Of a DNA stretch of 64,000 nucleotides, positions 41,366 through 51,172 are shown piece after piece; position 1 is the stretch's first letter; every line of letters starts with the position of its first letter. Under the pieces are notes generated by a model that searched no databases, was not told the DNA's origin, and was given only the letters and a program-made list of their open reading frames with translations. The DNA is from Pseudomonas sp. GOM7. Its GTDB lineage: Bacteria > Pseudomonadota > Gammaproteobacteria > Pseudomonadales > Pseudomonadaceae. Made by a program: the position numbers and the translations under genes. The stretch spans positions 3,038,001 to 3,102,000 of the forward strand of contig NZ_CP113519.1 in the NCBI RefSeq assembly GCF_026723825.1. The letters run 5' to 3'.

Positions 41366-42346
41366 TTACTGCTTGACCTGAGCTTCCACTTCCGCTTCAA
41401 CGCGACGGTTGATGGCACGACCTGCATCGGTGGCGTTGTCGGCAACCGGGCGGGTTTCGCCGTAACCAACAGTATTTACACGGCTGCCGTCTACGCCGTA
41501 CTGGTTGACCAGCACGTTACGCACGGCGTTGGCACGACGCTCGGACAGTTTCTGGTTGTAGGCATCGGTACCGACGGAGTCGGTGTGACCTTCAACGGTG
41601 GTGGTGGTCTGCGGATACTGGTTCATGAAGTCAGCCAGGTTCTTGATGTCGCCATAGCTTTCTTCTTTCACGCGATCCTTGTCGAAGTCGAACTTGACGT
41701 CCAGCTCGACGCGAACGGTTTCCATGGCCGGTTCCGGAGCAGGCTCAGGCATCGGTTCCGGCGCTGCGGCAACGACCGGAGCCGGAGCCGGCTTGCTGCC
41801 GCCACCGAAGTTCAGACCAACACCCACGCCAGCTTGCCACTCGGTGTCGCCCTGATCGATGTTGTACAGAGCGTCGACGCCGGCACGGGCGTAGAACATA
41901 TCGGTGAAGTAGTACTTGGCGCCGGCACCTGCGATGGCCAGAGTCGAGTGGTTACGACCACCGCTGTTGGCGTCGCCGATGCTCTGATGGCCGAAACCGG
42001 CAGACACGTAAGGACGCAGCCCTGCACCCGGCTGACCGAAGTGGTAGATGGCCTTCAGATCGCTCAAGTTGCCTTTGATGTTCTTGCTGCCCTGAGTGCC
42101 TTCACCACGCAGGTCGTGGTACTCACCGTAGGACAGTGCCAACTCGACATCATCGGTCAGGTAGTAGCCGATGCTACCGCCGAACAGGTTACCTTCGTCA
42201 TGCGCGAAATCACGCTGAGAATCGGTGAAGTAGCGATTGACGAAGCCTTCCACCTCGACTGCGCCTTGGCCTTGCGCCAGCGCGCCGAAGGAAGTAGCGG
42301 CAACGATAGAACCAATGACTACGCCCAAGGTGTTTTTTACTTTCAT
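41366..42346 (-). CDS. oprF: Major outer membrane porin OprF
   Basis: 326 residues with signal peptide MKVKNTLGVVIGSIVAATSFGALA. The N-terminal eight-stranded beta-barrel spans about 25-180, then comes a proline-rich hinge (KPAPAPVV...PEPAPEPA) and an OmpA-like peptidoglycan-binding domain with VEGHTDSVGTDAYNQKLSERRA. No cysteine is present, whereas P. aeruginosa OprF has a disulfide-bearing loop. The 108-base upstream gap to sigX holds the presumed sigma-70 and SigX promoters; CTGACA and GATAAAAT are visible but not well spaced. Confidence 0.95.
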   Translation of the reverse strand: MKVKNTLGVVIGSIVAATSFGALAQGQGAVEVEGFVNRYFTDSQRDFAHDEGNLFGGSIGYYLTDDVELALSYGEYHDLRGEGTQGSKNIKGNLSDLKAIYHFGQPGAGLRPYVSAGFGHQSIGDANSGGRNHSTLAIAGAGAKYYFTDMFYARAGVDALYNIDQGDTEWQAGVGVGLNFGGGSKPAPAPVVAAAPEPMPEPAPEPAMETVRVELDVKFDFDKDRVKEESYGDIKNLADFMNQYPQTTTTVEGHTDSVGTDAYNQKLSERRANAVRNVLVNQYGVDGSRVNTVGYGETRPVADNATDAGRAINRRVEAEVEAQVKQ

Positions 42347-42454
42347 CCGTTAAATCCCCATCTTGATGGTTAATAAGTTCCCGTGTAACTCAAAGCGGCA
42401 ACTTGGCGGCGATTTTATCAGATCTCGCCACTGCTTTAGTGTCAGTTTGCTGAA

Positions 42455-43045
42455 TTAAGTTTCGGAATTGTCCGAAAATTTCTCCCGCAACCGATCCAGC
42501 GCACGCTTGTAGCGCATTTTCGTCGCGCTCAAGCCCATGTGCATGATGTCGGCGATCTCCTGGAACTCCAGTTCCGCAACGAAGCGCAATACCAGAATTT
42601 CCCGGTCGATCGGATTAACGTGTACCAACCAGCGATCGAGCCCGCCGCGCTCTTCGACTTTGGGGGTCTTCTCGTCGGAGGCTTCCTCCAACGGATCCAA
42701 ACTCAAGGCGTCAATCAGTCGGCGCTTTCTTCGCTCTTTACGGTACTGGGTGATGCACTCGTTATAAGTGATGCTATAGAGCCAGGTCTTGAACTTGGAC
42801 TTGCCCTCGAAGTTCTTCAGGCCGTAGAGCACTTTCAGCATCACTTCCTGACAGACATCGTCAGCGTCTCTTTCGTTCCCCAGGTAACGTGCGCAGACAT
42901 TGAACAGCGTGCGCTGATAGCGGCGCATCAGCTCTTCGTAGGCACGGGTGATGTGAAACAGCTCGTCATGGGCGCGCGCCACCAGCTCCTCATCGGTGAG
43001 CTCGCGGGGATCGTAACGCGTGGGCAGGGTTTGAGCTTTGTTCAA
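42455..43045 (-). CDS. sigX: ECF sigma factor SigX
   Basis: 196 residues. Sigma region 2 includes YEELMRRYQRTLFNVCARYLGNERDADDVCQEVMLKVLYGL and FKTWLYSITYN. Region 4 includes LRFVAELEFQEIADIMHMGLSATKMRYKRALDRLRE. It controls oprF and membrane-lipid genes in pseudomonads. No anti-sigma gene is adjacent; instead the mechanosensitive-like CmpX lies upstream in the same direction. Confidence 0.95.
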   Translation of the reverse strand: MNKAQTLPTRYDPRELTDEELVARAHDELFHITRAYEELMRRYQRTLFNVCARYLGNERDADDVCQEVMLKVLYGLKNFEGKSKFKTWLYSITYNECITQYRKERRKRRLIDALSLDPLEEASDEKTPKVEERGGLDRWLVHVNPIDREILVLRFVAELEFQEIADIMHMGLSATKMRYKRALDRLREKFSDNSET

Positions 43046-43125
43046 AACGGGTCAGGCCGACGGACAGGACGAAAGTGCCCGGCGGGTCTACCGGCCGGGC
43101 AGCTATATAAAATAACAGATTGGCG

Positions 43126-43950
43126 TCAGCGACTGTTCACCCGTTGTTCGAGCATCACGCGATTGGCCACCGAAACCAGCTCGCCGGAGTCGGTCAGCAG
43201 AATGGTCTTCACCGTGCCGATCTCTTCGATCTGTCCTTCGACCTCGCCGATCTGCACTTGTTGCCCAACCTGGTACAACTCGCGCACGTAGATACCCGCC
43301 AGGATCTGGCTGGCGATCTCACGGCTCCCCAGCCCCAGGGCCAGCGCGACCGCCAGACCGACGGAAATCAGCACGATGGCGATGACGTTGTTGAGCAGGT
43401 CGGTCTTGATTTCCAGTTGGCCGATGGCCACCGAGATGCTGATGATGATCACCAGCCCCTGGGCGACGCGTCCCAGGCCGTGGGCATACTCCAGGCCCAC
43501 ACCTTCGGCAGCGCCACGCACCAGGCTGCTGACCAGTTGTGCCAGCAGCACGCCAGCGAGCAGCACTAGGGCCGCCCCGAACACCTTGGGCAGATACAGC
43601 GCCAGCACGTCGAGGGTTGCAGACACGCGCTGCAGGCCGAGCGATTCAGCGGCCGAAACCAGGAAGATCAGCAGTACGAACCAGTAGACGATCTTGCCGA
43701 TCAGGGTGGAGACCGATACCTGGATACCGACACGCCCCAGCAGCTTGGTCATCCCGGTGCCCATCATCAGGCGATCCAGCCCCACCTTGCCTAGCAACTT
43801 GGACAGGAGGGTATCGAGCAGCTTGGCCACGACGAAGCCCAGCAACACCAGCACCAGCGCCACGAACAGATTGGGAATGAAGCCTGCCACCTTGTTCCAC
43901 AGGGCGCTCATGGCGGCAATCAGGCTTTGGGTCCAGGGGTCGAGTTCCAT
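43126..43950 (-). CDS. cmpX: MscS-type mechanosensitive-like channel CmpX
   Basis: 274 residues from the ATG at 43950. Three or more membrane segments (FIPNLFVALVLVLLGFVVAKLL, IVYWFVLLIFLVSAAESL, VFGAALVLLAGVLLAQLV, GLVIIISISVAIGQL) are followed by IVLISVGLAVALALGLGSREIASQILAGIYVRELYQVGQQV, the pore-lining/MscS-like region. Linked to SigX activation and envelope stress in P. aeruginosa. Starts just after crfX. Confidence 0.92.
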   Translation of the reverse strand: MELDPWTQSLIAAMSALWNKVAGFIPNLFVALVLVLLGFVVAKLLDTLLSKLLGKVGLDRLMMGTGMTKLLGRVGIQVSVSTLIGKIVYWFVLLIFLVSAAESLGLQRVSATLDVLALYLPKVFGAALVLLAGVLLAQLVSSLVRGAAEGVGLEYAHGLGRVAQGLVIIISISVAIGQLEIKTDLLNNVIAIVLISVGLAVALALGLGSREIASQILAGIYVRELYQVGQQVQIGEVEGQIEEIGTVKTILLTDSGELVSVANRVMLEQRVNSR

Positions 43951-43951
43951 T

Positions 43952-44197
43952 TCAATCGGCCTTGTCAGCGGAAGCGGAGGGTTGGGTACGGCGCGAAACC
44001 GGCGCGACATGCGCCGAGCCGTTGTTCAGGGCGATCATCAGTGCTTGTAGCCAATGCCCCATCAGGCTGAACAGATCGCCCGCACCGACCTGGCGGTTGG
44101 CGGTCTTCAGCACGCGATGCAGGCAAGCGTCGTCATCGCGGCTCGCCGGCGTCGTCTTGAGCAGATCGCGCAGGGATTCTTCAAATGGGTCGTGCAT
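43952..44197 (-). CDS. crfX: Small protein CrfX
   Basis: About 81 residues from the ATG at 44197 (MHDPFEESLRDLLKTTPASR), which has GAGGTG upstream; a GTG 6 bases earlier is possible. Cytosolic, helical, no known domain. Conserved between cmaX and cmpX in Pseudomonas as part of the cmpX-crfX-sigX region. Function unresolved. Confidence 0.85.
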   Translation of the reverse strand: MHDPFEESLRDLLKTTPASRDDDACLHRVLKTANRQVGAGDLFSLMGHWLQALMIALNNGSAHVAPVSRRTQPSASADKAD

Positions 44198-44252
44198 GGG
44201 CACCTCACTGGATGTCTGGGCTAGACGCCCTTGCCATGGGCCAGGTCACAGT

Positions 44253-45239
44253 TCATAGCCAGCGCCAACGCCGAAACAGCAGCAGTTGCGCGACAGCCAG
44301 AACCACCATCAGGCCGCAGGCAACGAAGAACCCGGTCGGGCTTTCTGCCCCCGGAATACCGCCCACGTTGATGCCGAGCAGGCCGGTCAGGAACGTCAAC
44401 GGCAGGAACATGCCGGTGATCACCGTGAAACGATACATGATGCGATCCATGCGCTCACGCAAACGCTGGCTCTCTGCTTCGAGCACCAGGCTGACGCGTT
44501 CGCGAACCAGTTCCAGCTCTTCCAGGTAACGGGTCAGGCTGTTGTTCAGCTCGTTCCAGTAATCACCGTCATCCTCTACGAACCAGGGCTGCCGGCTGCG
44601 GACAAGCTGCGCATAGAGGTCTCGCTGCGGCGCCAGGAAGCGCCGCAGGCTGGCCGCACGGCGACGCACTTGCAGCATCAGGCCATGATCGGGACGATAG
44701 CGTTCGTCGCTGTCGAGACGGTCCTCTTCGGCTTCCAGTTGCTCGCTCAGCTCGGCCACCAGATCGTCGACCCGGTCAGTCAGGTGCCGGGCCAGTTCCA
44801 GCAGCAACTCGGAAGAGGTGCGCGGCCCTTTGCCAGCACACAGATCGGCGATCAGGGCGTCGGTGGCCAGCAGCGGGCGCAGGCGCAGCGAGATGACCCG
44901 CTGAGCATCAGCGAAGATGCGCACCGAGACCATGTCTTCCGGCTCGGCCCCCGGATTTCGGTTAATGCCACGCAGGAATACCAGCAGTTCGTTGTCTGGC
45001 AGCGGTAACAGGCGTGGGCGGGTGTTTTCCTCCAGCAGCAGGTCGCAACTGAATTCGTCCAGCCCGCTGCTTTCACGCAACCAGCGCTGCGCCTGCGCCT
45101 GGCCACGATCCCAGTGCAGCCAGAGGCTTTCCTGGGCGCCGAGCTGCAGTTCGTCCAGCTCGCGCCGGTCGATGCTGCGCGCCCCCCCCTGCCCGTCGAG
45201 CACGAAGGCGTGCAGCAACGCCGAATCCTGATCGACCAT
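44253..45239 (-). CDS. cmaX: CorA/ZntB-type divalent cation transporter CmaX
   Basis: 328 residues. A long cytosolic helical domain is followed by two C-terminal membrane helices (FTVITGMFLPLTFLTGLLGINVGG and GFFVACGLMVVLAVAQLLLF). The CorA pore motif GMN is GIN here, as in ZntB-like proteins, so the transported ion may be Mg2+ or Zn2+. Ends with a WRWL tail. Adjacent to crfX and rraA as in P. aeruginosa. Confidence 0.9.
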   Translation of the reverse strand: MVDQDSALLHAFVLDGQGGARSIDRRELDELQLGAQESLWLHWDRGQAQAQRWLRESSGLDEFSCDLLLEENTRPRLLPLPDNELLVFLRGINRNPGAEPEDMVSVRIFADAQRVISLRLRPLLATDALIADLCAGKGPRTSSELLLELARHLTDRVDDLVAELSEQLEAEEDRLDSDERYRPDHGLMLQVRRRAASLRRFLAPQRDLYAQLVRSRQPWFVEDDGDYWNELNNSLTRYLEELELVRERVSLVLEAESQRLRERMDRIMYRFTVITGMFLPLTFLTGLLGINVGGIPGAESPTGFFVACGLMVVLAVAQLLLFRRWRWL

Positions 45240-45244
45240 CGGGC

Positions 45245-45733
45245 TTATTCCGGCATGCTCAAGGCTTGCGGGGAGACGATGATGCCGTTGTTGTCGGCAT
45301 ACAGGTACTCGCCTGGCTTGAAGGTCACGCCGCCGAAAGTCACCGGTACGTTGAGGTCGCCGATACCACGCTTGTCGGTCTTCATCGGATGGCTGGCCAG
45401 GGCCTGTACGCCAAGATCGGTCTGCGCGATCACGTCGACGTCGCGAATGCAGCCGTACACGACTATTCCCGCCCAGCCATTCTTCGCTGCCTTCTCGGCC
45501 AGCATGTCGCCGAGCAACGCACGACGCAGCGAACCACCACCATCGACCACCAGCACACGGCCTTCACCGGGCAGATCGACCTGCTCCTTGACCAGCGAGT
45601 TGTCCTCATGGCACTTGATGGTGACCATCTGCCCACCGAAGGAATCACGGCCACCGTAGTTGGCGAACATCGGCTCGACCACCTGCACCAGTTCCGGGTA
45701 GGCATCGCACAGGTCTGGGGTGATGTAGTGCAT
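45245..45733 (-). CDS. rraA: RraA-like protein (RNase E regulator / HMG-CHA aldolase family)
   Basis: 162 residues from the ATG at 45733 with AGGAG upstream. [41 protein letters not shown] and [38 protein letters not shown] are classic RraA. E. coli RraA inhibits RNase E. Some homologs are hydroxymethylglutarate-type aldolases, so the biochemical role in Pseudomonas is not certain. Confidence 0.92.
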   Translation of the reverse strand: MHYITPDLCDAYPELVQVVEPMFANYGGRDSFGGQMVTIKCHEDNSLVKEQVDLPGEGRVLVVDGGGSLRRALLGDMLAEKAAKNGWAGIVVYGCIRDVDVIAQTDLGVQALASHPMKTDKRGIGDLNVPVTFGGVTFKPGEYLYADNNGIIVSPQALSMPE

Positions 45734-45910
45734 GGCAAAACTCCTTTGAGCAGGGATGGGAGCAGCTAGCCTTGAGCAGGCCGCTTGATTGCGACAGCGA
45801 AAAGCGAACGTCGCCCGGCACGCAGGCCGGAGAATGACCAAAGCGCCTGGAGGCGTCACATCTTACCGGGATGCCGCCTGTGATGAAACGCCCGGCATCG
45901 CCTAGAGGCT

Positions 45911-46879
45911 CTACTCCGAGATATCTGGCGGTAACTGCAGATGTTGCAACCAATGCTTTACCAACGGCCAGACTTCGGTTTGCGCCTCCTTGCTGACCAG
46001 CATTTCAATATGGCCGAAGTCGCTGGAAAAGCCATTGGCCTTGCTCAGCAACAGGAAGGTCGTGCTGGCCTGGCCGCACTGCTGCAGCAACTTGCGACAG
46101 GCCCAGGCAGGATCCTGCCGATCGCCGACAGCGCTGACCGCCAGTACCGGCAGTCTGACCTCGGCCAGTCCCGCCCACCAGTCGCGCTCCGGCTCGCCGA
46201 AGCGCCCGAACAATCTCTGCCAGTGCAGGAATTCCCGCACAATGCCGATGGGTTCATCTTCCGGCCCACGCTTGAGCCGCCGCCCCGACAGGTAAGGGAA
46301 CAGGCGCAGGGCCAGGCGTGCGCTCCATTGTACCGGCGGCAGCTTGAGCGGCCAGTGACCACGGCTTACCTGGCTGCCGAAAAGGCTGGCCGAACGTACC
46401 CGCCCGCCATCCAGATACCAGCCGCCGAGCGCCGCCGCCAAAACAACACCACCCAGTGAGTGACCGAGCCAATGCGCGGCCTGCCCCGTCTGCTCGAAAA
46501 CGAAATCGGCGATGGCGGGCAGGTCGTACCGGGCATACTGCGCCACGCTGTTGTTGCGGTAGTCAGTGTTACGTGGCGACAAACCATGGCCACGCATCTC
46601 GGCGATCCATACATCAAAACCGGCGCGCGCCAGGTAGGCGCCCAGCCCCAGCCCCCTGGGTGAATACCAGAAACGCCGGTTGGAGAAGCTGCCATGCAAC
46701 AGCACCACCGGCACACCACGCGGCGTGTCTGCAGCAGCCAGCCCCAGACGGGTCAGCGCCAGCTCGACGCTGGTATCGGGGCTGTTGTTGGGTTTGAGGC
46801 GGTAGACATCCTCGCTGAGGTCACCACGAAGCTCAGCGCTGACCAGGGCGACGGGAAAAAGCTCACTGCTGCTTTGCAT
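45911..46879 (-). CDS. Alpha/beta hydrolase
   Basis: 322 residues from the ATG at 46879 (MQSSSELFPVALVSAEL); an upstream start at 46924 cannot be excluded. Alpha/beta-hydrolase core: VPVVLLHGSFSNRRFW (oxyanion HG), nucleophile elbow GHSLGG, and C-terminal LSKANGFSSDFGHIEMLVS with the likely histidine in GHIEM. An esterase or lipase-like enzyme of unknown substrate; conserved between rraA and ppsA. Confidence 0.85.
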   Translation of the reverse strand: MQSSSELFPVALVSAELRGDLSEDVYRLKPNNSPDTSVELALTRLGLAAADTPRGVPVVLLHGSFSNRRFWYSPRGLGLGAYLARAGFDVWIAEMRGHGLSPRNTDYRNNSVAQYARYDLPAIADFVFEQTGQAAHWLGHSLGGVVLAAALGGWYLDGGRVRSASLFGSQVSRGHWPLKLPPVQWSARLALRLFPYLSGRRLKRGPEDEPIGIVREFLHWQRLFGRFGEPERDWWAGLAEVRLPVLAVSAVGDRQDPAWACRKLLQQCGQASTTFLLLSKANGFSSDFGHIEMLVSKEAQTEVWPLVKHWLQHLQLPPDISE

Positions 46880-46956
46880 GAATCGGACGACCACATGGGC
46901 AATTTGCCATGAAAAACGAAACACGAAACGGGCTGCACGCCCAGTAGGCCAAGCAC

Positions 46957-47127
46957 GAAAAAGGGCGGGCTAACAGACCGCGTGAAAACGTAGCGAGCGA
47001 AGGTCAGGCAAGGCAAAGAACGGCGAAAAAGCGCAGTTTACGCGCTGTAAATGAGCATTTTGAGCCGTTCTTTAACGCAGCATGGCCGAGCGCAGTAGTT
47101 TTCTCGCGGTTTGTAACCCGCCCTTTC
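46957..47127. repeat. MITE-like 171-bp imperfect palindrome
   Basis: The left end at 46957-46989 starts GAAAAAGGGCGGGCTAACAG. The right end at 47098-47127 closes with TAACCCGCCCTTTC. These are terminal inverted repeats of about 30 bases at roughly 80% identity. Inside, AAAGAACGGC (47015-47024) pairs perfectly with GCCGTTCTTT (47064-47073). There is no coding capacity. It fills the gap between the hydrolase start and the ppsA stop and looks like a non-autonomous mobile or REP-type element. Confidence 0.65.
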
Positions 47128-47146
47128 GTCACCTATTGGTGCCGCC

Positions 47147-49519
47147 TCAGGCAGCGCCACCCTCGGCGAGGAAGAACCAGGTGTCGAGTACCGAGTCCGG
47201 GTTCAGCGAAACGCTCTCGATGCCCTGCTCCATCAGCCACTTGGCCAGATCCGGGTGATCCGAGGGCCCCTGGCCGCAGATGCCGATGTACTTGCCGGCC
47301 TTGTTGCACGCGGCGATGGCGTTGGCCAGCAGCTTCTTGACCGCCGGGTTACGCTCGTCGAACAGGTGAGCGACGATGCCGGAGTCGCGATCCAGGCCCA
47401 GGGTTAGCTGGGTCAGATCGTTGGAGCCAATGGAGAAACCGTCGAAGAACTCGAGGAACTCCTCGGCCAGGATGGCGTTGGACGGCAGCTCGCACATCAT
47501 GATGACCTTCAGGCCATCCTGACCGCGGGCCAGGCCGTTGCTGGCCAGCAGCTCGACCACTTGCGAGGCCTCACCCAGGGTACGCACGAAGGGCACCATG
47601 ATCTCGACGTTGCTCAGGCCCATCTCACCACGCACCTTCTTCAGTGCACGGCATTCCAGCTCGAAGCAGTCGCGGAAACTCTCGCTGATGTAGCGCGAGG
47701 CGCCACGGAAACCCAGCATCGGGTTCTCTTCTTCCGGCTCGTACAGCTTGCCGCCGATCAGGTTGGCGTACTCGTTGGACTTGAAGTCCGACAGGCGCAC
47801 GATGACCTTCTTCGGCCAGAAAGCGGCGGCCAGGGTGCTGATGCCCTCGACCAGCTTCTCGACGTAGAAGTCGACCGGATCACCGTAACCGGCGATACGT
47901 TTCTCGACGCTATCCTTGATCTCCGCCGGCAGGCTGGCGAAGTTCAGCAGCGCCTTGGGGTGCACGCCGATCATGCGGTTGATGATGAACTCCAGGCGGG
48001 CCAGACCCACGCCTTCGTTCGGCAGTTGGGCGAAGTCGAAGGCACGATCCGGGTTACCGACGTTCATCATGATCTTGAACGGCAGTTCGGGCATGGCATC
48101 GACCGAATTCTTGCGGATGTCGAAGCCCAGTTCGCCCTCGAAAATGAAGCCGGTATCCCCTTCGGCGCAGGACACGGTGACGCCCTGGCCGTCCTTGAGC
48201 ACGCTGGTGGCGTTGCCGCAACCGACCACAGCCGGGATACCCAGCTCACGGGCGATGATCGCCGCGTGACAGGTACGCCCGCCGCGGTTGGTGACGATGG
48301 CGCTGGCGCGTTTCATCACCGGCTCCCAGTCCGGATCGGTCATGTCGGAAACCAGCACGTCGCCTGGCTGCACCTTGTCCATCTCGGACACGTCGTGGAT
48401 CACCCGCACCTTGCCGGCGCCGATGCGCTGACCGATGGCGCGGCCTTCCACCAGTACGGTGCCCTTCTCTTTCAGCAGGTAGCGCTCCATGACGGTGGCG
48501 CTGGAACGGCTCTTCACGGTTTCCGGACGAGCCTGGACGATGTACAGCTTGCCGTCGTCACCGTCCTTGGCCCACTCGATGTCCATCGGGCGGCCATAGT
48601 GCTTCTCGATGATAAGCGCCTGTTTGGCCAGCTCGCTGACCTCTGCGTCGGTGATGCAGAAACGCGCACGCTCGGCGCGGTCGACGTCGACAGTCTTGAC
48701 CGAACGACCGGCCTTGGCCTCGTCGCCGTAGACCATCTTGATCGCCTTGCTGCCCAGGTTGCGACGCAGGATCGCCGGACGGCCCGCTTCCAGGGTCGGC
48801 TTGTGCACGTAGAATTCGTCGGGGTTCACCGCGCCCTGCACCACGGTCTCGCCGAGGCCGTAGGCGCCGGTGATGAACACCACGTCACGAAAGCCGGACT
48901 CGGTGTCCAGAGTGAACATCACCCCGGCGGTGCCGGTTTCCGAACGCACCATGCGCTGCACACCAGCAGACAGGGCGACCAGCTTGTGGTCGAAGCCCTG
49001 GTGCACGCGGTAGGCGATGGCACGGTCGTTGAACAGGGAAGCGAACACTTCCTTGGTGGCGCGGATCACGTTGTCCACGCCGCGGATGTTGAGGAAGGTT
49101 TCCTGCTGACCGGCGAAGGAGGCGTCCGGCAGGTCTTCGGCGGTGGCAGAGGAACGTACCGCCACGGCCATGTTGTCGTTGCCGGCGCTCATGGTGGCGA
49201 AGGCTTCGCGAATCTGCTTGTCCAGCTCGGCCGGGAAGTCGGCTTCCATGACCCACTGGCGAATCTGCGCGCCGGTCTTGGCCAGGGCGTTGACGTCGTC
49301 GACGTCGAGCGCATCGAGGGCCGCGTGGATCTGGGCATTCAGGCCGCTCTGCTCGAGGAAGTCGCGATAGGCCTGAGCCGTAGTGGCGAAACCGCCGGGA
49401 ACCGAGACGCCGGCGCCAGCCAGGTTGCTGATCATCTCGCCGAGGGATGCGTTTTTGCCCCCCACATGCTCTACATCGTGGACGCCGAGCTTATCGAGGG
49501 AAACTACGTACTCTACCAA
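47147..49519 (-). CDS. ppsA: Phosphoenolpyruvate synthase
   Basis: 790 residues from a TTG start at 49519 ([28 protein letters not shown]), preceded by GGAGAG. ATP-grasp-like nucleotide domain, then the phospho-histidine domain with [21 protein letters not shown], then the PEP-binding TIM barrel ending with [19 protein letters not shown]. It converts pyruvate + ATP to PEP + AMP + Pi for gluconeogenesis. Divergent from its regulator ppsR across a 180-base gap. Confidence 0.96.
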   Translation of the reverse strand: MVEYVVSLDKLGVHDVEHVGGKNASLGEMISNLAGAGVSVPGGFATTAQAYRDFLEQSGLNAQIHAALDALDVDDVNALAKTGAQIRQWVMEADFPAELDKQIREAFATMSAGNDNMAVAVRSSATAEDLPDASFAGQQETFLNIRGVDNVIRATKEVFASLFNDRAIAYRVHQGFDHKLVALSAGVQRMVRSETGTAGVMFTLDTESGFRDVVFITGAYGLGETVVQGAVNPDEFYVHKPTLEAGRPAILRRNLGSKAIKMVYGDEAKAGRSVKTVDVDRAERARFCITDAEVSELAKQALIIEKHYGRPMDIEWAKDGDDGKLYIVQARPETVKSRSSATVMERYLLKEKGTVLVEGRAIGQRIGAGKVRVIHDVSEMDKVQPGDVLVSDMTDPDWEPVMKRASAIVTNRGGRTCHAAIIARELGIPAVVGCGNATSVLKDGQGVTVSCAEGDTGFIFEGELGFDIRKNSVDAMPELPFKIMMNVGNPDRAFDFAQLPNEGVGLARLEFIINRMIGVHPKALLNFASLPAEIKDSVEKRIAGYGDPVDFYVEKLVEGISTLAAAFWPKKVIVRLSDFKSNEYANLIGGKLYEPEEENPMLGFRGASRYISESFRDCFELECRALKKVRGEMGLSNVEIMVPFVRTLGEASQVVELLASNGLARGQDGLKVIMMCELPSNAILAEEFLEFFDGFSIGSNDLTQLTLGLDRDSGIVAHLFDERNPAVKKLLANAIAACNKAGKYIGICGQGPSDHPDLAKWLMEQGIESVSLNPDSVLDTWFFLAEGGAA

Positions 49520-49701
49520 GGTGATCTCTCCACTAACGGTGTTGGAAAAGCTCAGTGGGCTGCGCAATGTCGAACGACCAGAGTCGCGCGATTGTGGCCT
49601 TGCCCTTGAATAAGTAACAATGCCGAAACCCCCATGGGCCCGGCGAAAAACGCGGCCTATCATAGCCAAGAATCGATCTCAGCTTAAGGCCTTTGGCGCA
49701 A

Positions 49702-50520
49702 ATGAAACGAACCGCTTTCTTCATCTCCGACGGCACCGGCATCACCGCCGAAACCCTGGGCCAGAGCTTGCTCGCGCAGTTCGAGAATATCCAATTCACC
49801 AAACTCACGCGTCCTTATATCGACAGCGTCGATAAAGCGCGCGCCATGGTACAACAAATCGATGCGGCCGCCGAAAGGGACGGCGCACGTCCGATCATCT
49901 TCGACACCATCGTCAATCGCGATATCCGTGCGATCCTCGATACGGCAAATGGTTTCATGATCGACATCTTCTCCACCTTTCTCTCGCCACTGGAACAGGA
50001 GCTGAGCTCGCACTCCTCCTACTCCGTCGGCAAGTCGCACTCCATCGGCCAGAACTCCAACTACATGGAGCGTATCGAGGCGGTCAACTTCGCCCTGGAC
50101 AACGATGACGGTGCGCGCACTCACTATTACGACAAGGCCGACCTGATCCTGGTCGGCGTGTCGCGCTGCGGCAAGACGCCCACCTGCCTGTACATGGCCA
50201 TGCAGTACGGCATCCGCGCCGCCAACTACCCGTTGACCGAAGACGACATGGAGCGCCTGCAACTGCCCGAGTCGTTGAAGAAGTACCGCGACAAACTGTT
50301 CGGCCTGACCATCGACCCGGATCGTCTCACCGCCATCCGCCACGAGCGCAAACCCAACAGCCGCTATGCCAGCTACGCCCAGTGCGAGTTCGAGGTGCGC
50401 GAAGTAGAGAACCTGTTCCGCCGCGAAAACATCGCCTTCATCAACTCCACGCATTTCTCGGTGGAGGAAATTTCGGCCAAGATTCTGGTGGAAAAAGGCG
50501 TGGAGCGCCGTCTCAAGTAA
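49702..50520 (+). CDS. ppsR: PEP synthase regulatory protein (bifunctional Pi-dependent kinase/phosphorylase)
   Basis: 272 residues from the ATG at 49702 ([24 protein letters not shown]). The P-loop [10 protein letters not shown] (about 150-159) is the nucleotide-binding site of the DUF299/PPDK-regulatory family. It inactivates PpsA by ADP-dependent threonine phosphorylation and reactivates it by Pi-dependent removal. Pairing with divergent ppsA supports the assignment. Confidence 0.95.
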   Translation: MKRTAFFISDGTGITAETLGQSLLAQFENIQFTKLTRPYIDSVDKARAMVQQIDAAAERDGARPIIFDTIVNRDIRAILDTANGFMIDIFSTFLSPLEQELSSHSSYSVGKSHSIGQNSNYMERIEAVNFALDNDDGARTHYYDKADLILVGVSRCGKTPTCLYMAMQYGIRAANYPLTEDDMERLQLPESLKKYRDKLFGLTIDPDRLTAIRHERKPNSRYASYAQCEFEVREVENLFRRENIAFINSTHFSVEEISAKILVEKGVERRLK

Positions 50521-50537
50521 CCTCGCGCGAGCCCAAC

Positions 50538-51167
50538 ATGACACTCAACGACGCCCTGCTGTTCGCCCCGGTCGCCCTGCTGATCGCTATAACACCGGGG
50601 CCCAACAATTTCTGCTCGATGAACAATGGCATCCGCCATGGTGTGGGCACCGCAGTGCTGGCCACCACTGGGCGAGTCGCCGCCTTTGCCTTTTTCCTCT
50701 CGATTTCGGCTGTCGGCCTCGGCGCGATGCTGCTGGCATCCGAGCGAGTATTCACTGCAATCAAATGGATCGGCGCCGCCTACCTGCTGTACCTGGGCAT
50801 CAGCGCTTGGCGCAGCCACGCCTTCGCCCCGAGCGAGCAGCAAGGAGCGCTACCCTCACGGCGCAACTTGTGGCTGGCGACACGCCAAGAGTTCCTCATC
50901 GGCATCAGCAATCCCAAGGCGATCTTGTTGTTCGCGGCGATCTTTCCGCAATTCATCCGCACCGATCAGCCAGCCACCGAACAGTTTCTCTACCTCGGGG
51001 CGACCTACCTGCTGGCTGAATACGTGGCCTCGCTGCTATACGCACTATTCGGTCTGCAGATTCGCCGCCTGATCCGTACCGCTCGCGGTGTACGCAACCT
51101 CAACCGCACCACCGGCGCCTTCTTCGTGGGTGCCGGTGGCCTGTTGCTGGGCACCAGCCAGCACTGA
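50538..51167 (+). CDS. LysE/RhtB-family amino acid exporter
   Basis: 209 residues from the ATG at 50538. Six hydrophobic segments and the family start FAPVALLIAITPGPNNFCSMNNGIRHG, including the conserved TPGPN. FLIGISNPKAILLFAAIFPQF is also characteristic. Likely exports an amino acid or related compound. It lies 17 bases after ppsR and converges closely with prpF. Confidence 0.88.
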   Translation: MTLNDALLFAPVALLIAITPGPNNFCSMNNGIRHGVGTAVLATTGRVAAFAFFLSISAVGLGAMLLASERVFTAIKWIGAAYLLYLGISAWRSHAFAPSEQQGALPSRRNLWLATRQEFLIGISNPKAILLFAAIFPQFIRTDQPATEQFLYLGATYLLAEYVASLLYALFGLQIRRLIRTARGVRNLNRTTGAFFVGAGGLLLGTSQH

Positions 51168-51172
51168 GCGAC

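Noticed and set aside
47561..49609. 682-codon open frame antisense to ppsA
   Set aside because: Shadow frame; ppsA shows all catalytic motifs on the other strand.
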